16,391 nucleotides of DNA from Dermatophilaceae bacterium (GCA_013361975.1 JABFXB010000527.1:1-16391); one strand, 5' to 3'. Shown: positions 1 through 6,945, numbered from the stretch's first letter. Notes: generated from the letters alone by a model not told the origin. Numbers and translations: made by a program.

Positions 1-297
1 GAAGCTCACCGCGGTGCCCGAGCCGACGGCGCGGCGCAGCACCATCCCCACGAGCACGGTGGCGAACCACACGGTCACGCCGGGGGCGACGTCGACCGGC
101 CACATCCGCCGCGTGAACCGGACCACGATCCAGCCGAGCGCCGTGCCGACGAGGAAGGGCCACGCCGTGCTGAGCGCGCCGACGAGGGCGTTGGACTCGT
201 CGTGGCTGGCCCGGCCGACGGCGGCGAAGACGACGACGAGCACCACGTCGACCAGGAACGCGACGCCCGGACGGCGCCACCAAGGGGCACCATTCAT
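1..297 (-). CDS. DUF3054 family membrane protein (3' end beyond window)
   Basis: The minus-strand frame from ATG 297 stays open to the window edge, giving the first 99 residues (begins MNGAPWWRRPGVAFLVDVVL). Hydrophobic stretches lie at about residues 12-27, 38-60 and 75-90, separated by a basic FTRRMWP segment. This matches the small, roughly four-helix DUF3054 proteins of actinobacteria as I know them. The usual length is about 120-130 aa, so roughly a quarter is missing off the window. No biochemical function is known for the family and I assign none. The ATG overlaps the stop of the PRPP-synthase-like gene by 4 bp (ATGA, 294-297), so it is probably translated from the same mRNA by coupling. 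There is no strong Shine-Dalgarno of its own. Family assignment is from the pattern only; the reading frame is secure. Confidence 0.8.
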   Translation of the reverse strand, partial: MNGAPWWRRPGVAFLVDVVLVVVFAAVGRASHDESNALVGALSTAWPFLVGTALGWIVVRFTRRMWPVDVAPGVTVWFATVLVGMVLRRAVGSGTAVSF

Positions 298-1283
298 GCG
301 TGCGTCTCGAACGGCAGCCTGGCCTGCGGCGGCGCGTGGGTCGGGTCGACGCCCTCGAAGAGCGAGCTGACCGAGCGGCCGTGGTGGATGCGGCTGATCG
401 CCTCGGCGAAGAGCGCCGACACCGACCGCACCTTGAGCTCGGGCCAGCCCTCGGGCGCGGGCACCGTGTCGGTGGTCACGACCTCGGTGACGAAGGGGTG
501 GTCGCGCAGCCGCTCGACGGCCTTGCCGGCGAACAGGCCGTGGGTGCAGACGATGGCGGCCTCCGTGGCGCCGGCCTCCTTGAGGCGGTCCATGAGCTCG
601 AGCATCGAGCCGCCGGTGGCGATCTCGTCGTCGAGGATGATCGCCCGTCGGCCAGCGACGTCGCCGACGATGGAGTCGATGACGACGCGGTCGTCGGCGA
701 CCCGCTGCTTCGACCCGGCGGCGACGGGCAGCCCGAGCAGCCGGGCGAACTGGGTGGCCACCTTTGCGTTGCCGAGGTCGGGGCTGACGACGATCGCGTT
801 GGTGAGGTCGGCGTCGCGGAAGTGGTCTGCGAGCACGCCGATGGCGGTGAGATGGTCGACCGGCGTCGAGAAGAAGCCGTGCACCTGCGGCGCGTGCAGC
901 GCCATGGTGAGCACGCGGTGGGCGCCAGCCGTCGAGATCATGTCGGCGACGAGACGCCCGCCGAGGGAGATGCGCGAGGCGTCCTTCTTGTCGGACCGCG
1001 CGTAGGCGTAGTGGGGCATGACGGCCGTGATCTGCGCCGCCGAGGCACCACGGGCCGCGTCGATCATGAGGAGCAGCTCCATGAGGTGCTCCTGCGTGGG
1101 CGGCACGAGCGGCTGCACGATGTAGACGTCGCGCTGGCGGCAGTTGGCGAGCAGCTGTGCCTGGAGGCAGTCGTTGCTGAACCGCTTGATGTCGACGGGA
1201 GATCGCGTGACCCCGAGGTGCGAGCAGATCCGGTCGGCAAGGGCAGGGTGCGCCGAGCCGCTGAACACGACGACATCGTTCAC
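294..1283 (-). CDS. Ribose-phosphate pyrophosphokinase paralogue (PRPP synthase family)
   Basis: The 329-aa product aligns end to end with ribose-phosphate diphosphokinase, which makes PRPP from ribose 5-phosphate and ATP in the cytoplasm. Visible landmarks: FSGSAHP near the N-terminus; RFSND (34-38); the ATP-site YARSDKKD (94-101, canonically YARQDRK); GFF (136-138); SPDLGN (167-172, canonically SPDxGG); the flexible-loop SKQR (191-194), keeping Lys and Arg; and the PRPP loop LDDEIATGGS (217-226, canonically VDDMIDTGGT). Two conserved acidic positions are Ala: DLHA reads ALHA (128-131), and the third Asp of the PRPP loop is A222. This is a divergent paralogue, so activity should not be taken for granted. 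Start: GTG 1283 follows GAGGGA (1294-1299) and fits the family N-terminus. An upstream GTG at 1301 overlaps the hydrolase stop (GTGA) and would add six residues. It sits in an operon between the hydrolase and DUF3054 genes. Confidence 0.85.
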   Translation of the reverse strand: MNDVVVFSGSAHPALADRICSHLGVTRSPVDIKRFSNDCLQAQLLANCRQRDVYIVQPLVPPTQEHLMELLLMIDAARGASAAQITAVMPHYAYARSDKKDASRISLGGRLVADMISTAGAHRVLTMALHAPQVHGFFSTPVDHLTAIGVLADHFRDADLTNAIVVSPDLGNAKVATQFARLLGLPVAAGSKQRVADDRVVIDSIVGDVAGRRAIILDDEIATGGSMLELMDRLKEAGATEAAIVCTHGLFAGKAVERLRDHPFVTEVVTTDTVPAPEGWPELKVRSVSALFAEAISRIHHGRSVSSLFEGVDPTHAPPQARLPFETHA

Positions 1284-1297
1284 TTCGAGACCATCCC

Positions 1298-2296
1298 TCA
1301 CGAGACTCGCGTGCGTTCGCAGACTATCCGACCGTCGCCCCGGTGTGCCTGGTCGCAGACCCAGTCCGCGAGCTCCTCGCGAGCCGCGGCGCCGGCTCTC
1401 GTGGCGCCCGGGAAGCTCATGAAGCCGTGCGGCACGCGGGCGTAGTTCGTGTGGCGGACCATGGTGCCGGCCCGGCGCAGCGCGTCCGCGTAGCGCCTGC
1501 CCTCGTCACGCAGCGGGTCGAGGTCCGCGGTCTGCACGAGCGTGGCCGGCAGCCGCTCGTGGTCCGCGGCGAACAGGGGCGAGACGAGTGGGTCGCGCGC
1601 GTCGAGGGCGTCCTCGCCGTCGCCGAGGTAGTGCGCGAGGAAGGCGTCCATGTCGGGGCGCGTGAGGATCGGAGCCTGGGCGTGCTGGGCGACGGACGGG
1701 CTGCTCATCGTCGCGTCGACCGCGGGGTAGAGCAGCGCCTGGTAGGTGACGTCGACCGCATCGTCGCGCAGCACGTGCGCGGCCACGGCCGCGAGGTTTC
1801 CTCCTGCGGAGTCGCCTGCCAGGCCGATCCCCGTCGGCCGTATGCCGTCCGCCGGGCCCATCGACGCCACCCACCGAGCCGCGTCGATGCAGTCGTGCGC
1901 CGCCTGCGGGGCTCGGTGCTCGGGTGCCAGGCGGTAGTCGACGTTCAGCACCACGACGCGGCACGTGTCGGCGAGCCAGGCACAGATCGGGTCGTAGCCG
2001 CGGGTGTTGCCGAGCACCCACCCGCCGCCGTGGAACCACAGCAGGGCTGGCAGCGTGTCGCCCTCGGCGGCACGAGGGCGGTAGGAGCGGACCGCGATCC
2101 GGGCCCCGTCGCGGGCCGTGAACGACAGGTCACCGACGAGCACCGACCTCGGGACCGGGCCGGTCACCCATGTGTACGGTGGGCGGGGAGGCGTGAACAG
2201 CGCTCTGCTGCGGGCGATTCCGTCAGGACTGAGCGTCGCGATGCCGCCACGCCACCGCTGCAGTGCGCGCGCGAGCAGCTTGGTCCGCAGCGGCAT
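1298..2296 (-). CDS. Alpha/beta hydrolase, hormone-sensitive lipase (HSL) type
   Basis: A 332-aa carboxylesterase/lipase-like protein. The HSL-family oxyanion motif HGGGW is at 89-93, the nucleophile elbow GDSAGGN at 161-167 (Ser163), the acid in DLDPLRDEG (D260 probable), and the catalytic His in VPHGF (H290). YRLAPEH (121-127) is also typical. Family members hydrolyse short acyl esters; the substrate here cannot be told. No signal peptide is visible, so it is probably cytoplasmic. The ATG at 2296 has no good Shine-Dalgarno. GTG at 2320 (+8 residues) lies 7 nt after a CAGACT box (2328-2333) and could be a leaderless start. The frame is open further upstream to 2725, but that would run through the divergent membrane-protein gene and is not credible. 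Its stop overlaps the alternative GTG of the next gene by 4 bp, so it is probably the first gene of the operon. Confidence 0.88.
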   Translation of the reverse strand: MPLRTKLLARALQRWRGGIATLSPDGIARSRALFTPPRPPYTWVTGPVPRSVLVGDLSFTARDGARIAVRSYRPRAAEGDTLPALLWFHGGGWVLGNTRGYDPICAWLADTCRVVVLNVDYRLAPEHRAPQAAHDCIDAARWVASMGPADGIRPTGIGLAGDSAGGNLAAVAAHVLRDDAVDVTYQALLYPAVDATMSSPSVAQHAQAPILTRPDMDAFLAHYLGDGEDALDARDPLVSPLFAADHERLPATLVQTADLDPLRDEGRRYADALRRAGTMVRHTNYARVPHGFMSFPGATRAGAAAREELADWVCDQAHRGDGRIVCERTRVS

Positions 2297-2411
2297 GTCC
2301 CAGGAGTCGGTGGCCGTCACGAGCGCCAGTCTGGCACCTCGACCCGTGGGGCGGAGCAGGCCCTGATCCGCCCGGACTTCGCAGGTGCGGCCAATCGGTG
2401 CGCGGCTCGGG

Positions 2412-2417
2412 CAGGAT
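2412..2417 (+). promoter_or_regulatory. Possible -10 element of the pseudokinase/flippase gene
   Basis: CAGGAT lies 7 nt before ATG 2425. It resembles an actinobacterial housekeeping -10 (NANNNT) placed for a leaderless transcript. The same bases contain AGGA, which could instead serve as a Shine-Dalgarno 8 nt from the ATG, so the site is ambiguous. No -35 is recognisable. Confidence 0.35.
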
Positions 2418-2424
2418 TGACCCC

Positions 2425-5019
2425 ATGCCCGACGACACCGACCGCGCGCGACCCTCCGGTCGCGCCGTCGACGAAGGTCGTCCCGGGCGCGCTGACGAGG
2501 GCACGGGGGAGCACATGCGCACTGCGGCAGAGCCTGGGGCGGCCGTCGAGACCGAGCCGGAGGCAGCGCCCGCGGTGCCGGTGGAGCAGGCCGAAGCCGT
2601 CGACGTCGACGTGCTGGACCCGGAGGCGCCGATACCGGTGCCGCCCGCAGACGTCGACGTCGTCGAGCCCGCCATCCCCGAGCGGGTGCGCCGTCCCGCG
2701 GACGTGGTGCGCCTCGTCGTCGCACTGGTGCTTCTCGTGCTCGGTCTCGTGGTGGCCGACTTGGCAGCGGGCACGCGCGGCGCCGTCGAGCAGGACCTCA
2801 CCGACGTCACCGGCGGGCTCCCGAGGGTGCTGCTGACGCTGCTCTCGCTGGTGAGCGGCATCGGTGTCCTCCTCGTGCCGATCGGCGTGGGTGTCGACCT
2901 CGTCGTGCGCCGGCGGGGGCTGCAGCTCATCCAGGCGCTCGGAGCGGCCGTCGTGGCCGGCGTCATCGTGATCGTGCTCGCCGTGCTGGTGCAGTCGGGC
3001 AACGGGGGCTTCGTCACCGACGTCCTCACGCGGCCCACCCCGACCGGGCAGACCGGACCCCTCGACATCGTCATCGTCTCCACCGTGTCGCTGCTGACCG
3101 TGGCCGACATCTCGGGGCGCAAGTGGATCTGGCCGATCGCCGTCACCGTCGTGGTCGCGACGCTCGTCACGACCCTGCTCTCCGGCGCCATGACCCTGGC
3201 CGCCCTCACGGCGTCGCTGCTGCTCGGGTGGCTCGTCGGCATCGCCTTCCGGCTCCTCTTCGGCGTCAGGTCGACCCGGGCGCCCGGGCGCGACGTCGCC
3301 GACGTGCTCGTCGCCACGGGCGTGCCGCTGCGCCGGCTCGAGCTCATCGACGCCAACGACGCCGGTGACCGCCGCTACCTGGGCACGACCGAGGCCTCCG
3401 ACGGAGGCCGCTCGGTCGACGTGCACGTCATCGACCGCGACACCTTCGGCCTCGCGTCCGGGCGTCGTTTCCTGCGCGTGCTCAGGCTGCGCAGCGGCTT
3501 CACCCGGCCGCCCGCCCTGACGCTGCGGTCGGAGGTCGAGCACCGCACCCTCATGGGTCTCGTCCTCGAGGACCTCGGCATCCCGGCCCCCCGACCGGTC
3601 TCCGTCGCGGAGGTGGGCCCGTTCTCGGCCGTCATCGCCTACGTCGAGCCGCAGGGACGCCCGCTGGCCGAGGTGGGCTCGGAGCTCACCGATGCCCAGC
3701 TCGCAGCGGTGTTCCGGCTCTCCGAGACGCTCCACCGGCGCCGCGTGGCCCACCGCTCGCTCAGCCCCCAGCACGTGCTCGTCGATGGCGACACGGTCGC
3801 CCTCGCGAGCCTCGGGAGCGGGGACGTCGCGGCCGACGACATCAGCCTGCGCATCGACCTGGCGCAGCTGCTCACCACGGTCGCCCTCGCCGTCGGGCCG
3901 GAACGCACCGCCCGGGCCGCCACCGAGACGCTCGGCGAGGAGGCAGTGCTGCGCGCGGTGCCACTGCTCCAGTCCCTCGCCCTGACGCCCGAGACGCGGG
4001 AGGCGCTGCGTGAGCGCCGCGGCGTCCTCAAGGAGCTGCGCAGCCGCCTCGTCGAGCTGCGTCCCTCGATCGAGCACGTCGAGCCGGTGCAGCTGCGTCG
4101 GGTGTCGGCCCGCGCCGTGGTCACGGTGATCGGCGGGGCCGTCGCCGCGTACTTCATCCTCACGCAGCTCACCCAGTTCGACCTGGCCACCGTCTTCCGG
4201 GAGGCCGACTGGCGCTGGATCGTCGGGCTCGTGGCCTTCGCCGCAGCGACGTTCGCGGGCGCGTCCATCGCGCTCGCGGGAGCCTCGCCGATCCACCTGC
4301 GGTTCGTGCGGACCTACATGACGCAGCTCGCCGTCGCCTTCAGCGGCCTGGTCGCGCCGGCCGCCGTCGGCAACATCGCGCTCAACACGCGCTACCTGCA
4401 GACGTCAGGGCTTCAACCCACCCTCGCCGGCGCGAGCGTCGGCGTGGCCCAGGTGGCCCAGTTCTGCTCGTACTTCGTGCTGCTCGTCGTCTCGGGTGTC
4501 CTCGCCGGCACCGGTCCGTCCGTCTCGTTCAGTCCCTCGCCGGTGCTCGTCGCGGCGATCCTCGCCATCGTGATCGCGGCGCTCGCGCTGCTCGCAGTGC
4601 CGAAGATCCGGGCGCTCCTCACCGAGCGGGTCATGCCGCAGGTGCGCTCCGCGCTCCCGCAGGTGCTCGAGACCTTCCAGCACCCCCGCCGCCTCGTCCA
4701 GCTCCTCGGCGGTGCGCTCCTGCTCGACATCTCGTTCGTCGCGGCGCTGGTGTGCGCCACGCGGGCCTTCGGCGCCGAGCCCTCGGTGGCGTCCGTGGCC
4801 GTCGTCTACTTCGCCGGTGCGATCGTCGGCTCGGCCGTGCCCACACCGGGTGGTCTCGGCGGCATCGAGGCGGCGATGTCGTTCGGCCTCGTCCAGATCG
4901 GGGTCGACAGCGCCGTGGCCGTCCCCGCGGTGATCCTCTACCGTCTCGCGACCTACTGGCTGCCGATCCCGTTCGGCTGGTTCTCGCTCAACCGTCTCCA
5001 GAAGGTCGGGGCCCTCTGA
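2425..5019 (+). CDS. Multidomain membrane protein: membrane block, pseudokinase-like domain, LPG_synthase_TM/YbhN flippase-like domain
   Basis: An 864-aa integral membrane protein. Residues 1-90 are acidic, Pro/Ala-rich and probably disordered. Hydrophobic helices follow at about 95-115, 135-160, 169-192 and 235-282. Residues ~290-550 are soluble and resemble the kinase/aminoglycoside-phosphotransferase fold: AHRSLSPQHVLVDGD (442-456) corresponds to the HRDLxxxNVLVD catalytic loop, but the catalytic Asp is Ser (HRS 443-445), and the following metal motif reads ASLG (461-464) instead of DFG. Residues ~563-855 form a second hydrophobic block ending in AVPTPGGLGGIEAAM and RLATYWLPIPFGW, the signature of the lysylphosphatidylglycerol-synthase transmembrane/UPF0104 family, whose members are linked to lipid translocation. 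I infer an envelope-lipid role with a regulatory pseudokinase. Start ATG 2425 has AGGA 8 nt upstream; ATG 2515 (after GGGGGAG) would drop 30 disordered residues. It lies just upstream of dop, where the proteasomal ATPase might be expected. Confidence 0.85.
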   Translation: MPDDTDRARPSGRAVDEGRPGRADEGTGEHMRTAAEPGAAVETEPEAAPAVPVEQAEAVDVDVLDPEAPIPVPPADVDVVEPAIPERVRRPADVVRLVVALVLLVLGLVVADLAAGTRGAVEQDLTDVTGGLPRVLLTLLSLVSGIGVLLVPIGVGVDLVVRRRGLQLIQALGAAVVAGVIVIVLAVLVQSGNGGFVTDVLTRPTPTGQTGPLDIVIVSTVSLLTVADISGRKWIWPIAVTVVVATLVTTLLSGAMTLAALTASLLLGWLVGIAFRLLFGVRSTRAPGRDVADVLVATGVPLRRLELIDANDAGDRRYLGTTEASDGGRSVDVHVIDRDTFGLASGRRFLRVLRLRSGFTRPPALTLRSEVEHRTLMGLVLEDLGIPAPRPVSVAEVGPFSAVIAYVEPQGRPLAEVGSELTDAQLAAVFRLSETLHRRRVAHRSLSPQHVLVDGDTVALASLGSGDVAADDISLRIDLAQLLTTVALAVGPERTARAATETLGEEAVLRAVPLLQSLALTPETREALRERRGVLKELRSRLVELRPSIEHVEPVQLRRVSARAVVTVIGGAVAAYFILTQLTQFDLATVFREADWRWIVGLVAFAAATFAGASIALAGASPIHLRFVRTYMTQLAVAFSGLVAPAAVGNIALNTRYLQTSGLQPTLAGASVGVAQVAQFCSYFVLLVVSGVLAGTGPSVSFSPSPVLVAAILAIVIAALALLAVPKIRALLTERVMPQVRSALPQVLETFQHPRRLVQLLGGALLLDISFVAALVCATRAFGAEPSVASVAVVYFAGAIVGSAVPTPGGLGGIEAAMSFGLVQIGVDSAVAVPAVILYRLATYWLPIPFGWFSLNRLQKVGAL

Positions 5020-5075
5020 GGGCACCTCACGCGTACGTGGACGGGACCCTCGGGAGCCACGCGTGTCGATCCGGT

Positions 5076-5081
5076 TAGGGT
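5076..5081 (+). promoter_or_regulatory. -10 element of dop (leaderless)
   Basis: TAGGGT fits TANNNT and ends 6 nt before ATG 5088, so transcription should begin at or next to the start codon. No Shine-Dalgarno sequence lies between the box and the ATG. No TTGACA-like -35 is seen. The surrounding 11 nt (5073-5083) are identical to those at the pup promoter. Confidence 0.6.
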
Positions 5082-5087
5082 CGGGCC

Positions 5088-6608
5088 ATGACGGTGCGTC
5101 GCATCATGGGGCTCGAGACCGAGTACGGCATCTCCGTGCCGGGCGACCCGATGGCCAACCCGATGTTCCTCTCGGGGCAGGTCGTCAGCGTGTATGCCGC
5201 CGCGCAGGGCATCCGGTCGAACCAGTCGAGCTGGGACTACGCCTTCGAGGACCCGCTGCGCGACGCCCGCGGCTGGCAGCTCGACCGGCAGACCGCCGAC
5301 CCGAGCCAGCTGACCGACGTCGAGGACCCGACGCTCGCCAACGTCGTGCTGACCAACGGCGCTCGCTACTACGTCGACCACGCGCACCCGGAGTACAGCT
5401 CGCCCGAGGTGACGCTGCCGCGCGCCGCCGTCACGTGGGACCGGGCAGGCGACGCCATCGCGCTCGAGTCGGTGCGCCTGCTCGCGGCCCGTCCCGGCCA
5501 GCCGCCGGTCAACCTCTACAAGAACAACGCCGACGGCAAGGGCCAGTCCTACGGCACCCACGAGAACTACCTCATGCCACGACGGACGCCGTTCCCCGAG
5601 ATCGTGCGCCACCTCATCCCGTTCTTCGTCACGCGCCAGGTCGTCTGCGGCGCGGGGCGGGTGGGCCTGGGCGTCGACAGCAGGGGAGCGGGCTACCAGA
5701 TCTCCCAGCGCGCCGACTTCTTCGAGACCGAGGTCGGGCTCGAGACGACGCTGAAGCGGCCGATCATCAACACCCGCGACGAGCCACACGCCGTCGCGGA
5801 CCGCTACCGGCGGCTGCACGTCATCATCGGCGACGCCAACCAGCTCGACGTGGCGACCCTCCTCAAGACGGGCACGACCTCCCTCGTGCTGGGCATGATC
5901 GAGGACGGCCACCTCGCCGAGGACTGGTCGATCCGACGGCCCGTGGCGGCGCTCCAGACGGTCTCGCACGACCCGACGCTGCAGGCGACGGTCGAGCTCG
6001 CCGACGGGCGCAGCGTCACCGCCCTCGACGTCCAGTGGATGTACCTCGAGGCCGCCCGCACCTGGCTCGACCGGCGCGGCGACGACCCGGAGCCGGAGGC
6101 CACCGCCGAGGTGATGGCCCTCTGGGAGGAGGTCCTGACCGGCCTCGGACGCGACGTCATGTCGTGCTCGCCGCTGCTCGACTGGGTGGCCAAGCTCAAG
6201 GTGCTCGAGGGCTACCGGGCCCGCGACGGCCTCGCCTGGGACGACCACCGCCTGGCCGCCATCGACATCCAGTGGGCCGACGTGCGTCCGGAGAAGGGCC
6301 TCGTGCACCGCCTGCGCGACCGCGGCATGCTCCGAGACCTCGTGTCGCCCGAGGAGGTCAAGGCGGCGCAGTCGACTCCGCCCGAGGACACCCGGGCCTG
6401 GTTCCGGGGCGAGTGCGTGCGCCGCTTCACGGGACAGGTGTTCTCGGCGAGCTGGGACTCCGTCGTGTTCGACGTGCCCGGTCGCGCCAGCCTCCAGCGG
6501 GTGCCGATCCTCGAGCCAGAGCGGGGCACGCGGGCCCAGGTGGGTGCCCTGCTGGAGGACAGCACCGACGTCGCCGAGCTGCTCCGGGGCCTCGCCGCCC
6601 CCGAGTGA
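5088..6608 (+). CDS. dop: Pup deamidase/depupylase Dop
   Basis: The 506-aa protein belongs to the glutamine-synthetase-like Dop/PafA family. Dop converts the C-terminal Gln of Pup to Glu, making it competent for ligation, and also cleaves Pup from substrate lysines. Visible: GLETEYG (8-14) with the Mg/ATP-binding glutamates; GARYYVDHAHPEYSSPE (91-107), whose Asp97 corresponds to the catalytic Asp; NLYKNNADGKGQSYGTHENYL and the PIINTRDEPHA segment shared with PafA. Between the first motif and Asp97 is an insertion (about residues 30-75, SVYAAAQGIRSNQSSWDYAFEDP) that marks Dop and is absent from PafA, which distinguishes the two paralogues. Length is close to the known ~500 aa. The start is fixed by the family N-terminus (MTVRRIMGLETEYG) and by the -10 element 6 nt upstream. 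pup follows after a 130-bp gap with its own promoter. Confidence 0.97.
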   Translation: MTVRRIMGLETEYGISVPGDPMANPMFLSGQVVSVYAAAQGIRSNQSSWDYAFEDPLRDARGWQLDRQTADPSQLTDVEDPTLANVVLTNGARYYVDHAHPEYSSPEVTLPRAAVTWDRAGDAIALESVRLLAARPGQPPVNLYKNNADGKGQSYGTHENYLMPRRTPFPEIVRHLIPFFVTRQVVCGAGRVGLGVDSRGAGYQISQRADFFETEVGLETTLKRPIINTRDEPHAVADRYRRLHVIIGDANQLDVATLLKTGTTSLVLGMIEDGHLAEDWSIRRPVAALQTVSHDPTLQATVELADGRSVTALDVQWMYLEAARTWLDRRGDDPEPEATAEVMALWEEVLTGLGRDVMSCSPLLDWVAKLKVLEGYRARDGLAWDDHRLAAIDIQWADVRPEKGLVHRLRDRGMLRDLVSPEEVKAAQSTPPEDTRAWFRGECVRRFTGQVFSASWDSVVFDVPGRASLQRVPILEPERGTRAQVGALLEDSTDVAELLRGLAAPE

Positions 6609-6698
6609 GACCCGGCCCGCCGGGGCGGTCGCCACGCGTCCCTCGCCGTATGCCGTCCGCCCGCCGAGGCGGTGCTCGGAACGCGCGGTCGCACGGGT

Positions 6699-6704
6699 TA
6701 GGGT
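6699..6704 (+). promoter_or_regulatory. -10 element of the pup-prcB-prcA operon
   Basis: TAGGGT (TANNNT) predicts a start near A6711 and a leader of about 28 nt carrying a strong Shine-Dalgarno, unlike dop. The 11-nt block 6696-6706 matches the dop promoter exactly. No clear -35 is present. Confidence 0.55.
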
Positions 6705-6727
6705 CGAGACAACGAGGTTTTCACTCT

Positions 6728-6733
6728 GGGAGG
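6728..6733 (+). promoter_or_regulatory. Shine-Dalgarno of pup
   Basis: GGGAGG, 5 nt before ATG 6739, is a near-perfect anti-16S match. It decides the start of pup, whose frame is open far upstream into dop. Confidence 0.8.
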
Positions 6734-6738
6734 TAGCC

Positions 6739-6945
6739 ATGCCGGGTCAGGAGCACGCCAAGCCGCAGCGTCGTGACGAGGAGCCGCCCGAGGCGCCCGA
6801 AGCACCTCCCGCCGCCCCCGCCGGCGCGGCGGTCAAGGAGGGCCTGTCCGACGACATCGACAGCGTCCTCGACGAGATCGACGGCGTGCTCGAGTCCAAC
6901 GCCGAGGAGTTCGTGCGCGGCTTCGTCCAGAAGGGCGGCCAGTGA
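6739..6945 (+). CDS. pup: Prokaryotic ubiquitin-like protein Pup (Gln-terminal form)
   Basis: A 68-aa Pup, the small, mostly disordered tag joined to target lysines through its C-terminal side chain. The C-terminus is FVQKGGQ, so the gene encodes the Gln form that Dop must deamidate before PafA can use it, which agrees with dop being next door. The region SDDIDSVLDEIDGVLESNAEEFVRGF (37-62) is the conserved segment that becomes helical on the proteasomal ATPase coiled coil. The N-terminus has an acidic Pro/Ala-rich stretch (EEPPEAPEAPPAAPAGAA, 14-31) that looks longer than in the 64-aa mycobacterial protein. Lysines are few (8, 33, 65). The stop overlaps the GTG start of prcB by 4 bp (GTGA), so tag and protease are translationally coupled. 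Confidence 0.98.
   Translation: MPGQEHAKPQRRDEEPPEAPEAPPAAPAGAAVKEGLSDDIDSVLDEIDGVLESNAEEFVRGFVQKGGQ

Noticed and set aside
300..1445. 381-codon plus-strand frame opposite the PRPP-synthase gene, and the overlapping 267-codon frame
   Set aside because: Both are antisense shadows of a clear PRPP-synthase family protein.
2263..2424. Upstream in-frame start at 2263 for the membrane protein
   Set aside because: Would overlap the divergent hydrolase start; ATG 2425 has a better signal and the extra residues have no domain character.
2297..2725. N-terminal extension of the hydrolase to 2725
   Set aside because: Pro/Arg-rich low-complexity translation that would overlap the divergent membrane-protein gene by 300 bp; family members start near residue 1 of the shorter form.
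6657..6672. Hairpin CCGCC/GGCGG in the dop-pup gap as a terminator
   Set aside because: Only 5 bp with a 6-nt loop and no U-tract; expected by chance at this GC content.
4953..6740. 595-codon open frame on the minus strand opposite dop
   Set aside because: Composition is that of a shadow of a high-GC gene (Arg/Gly/Val/His-rich, no domain pattern), and dop on the other strand is unmistakable.
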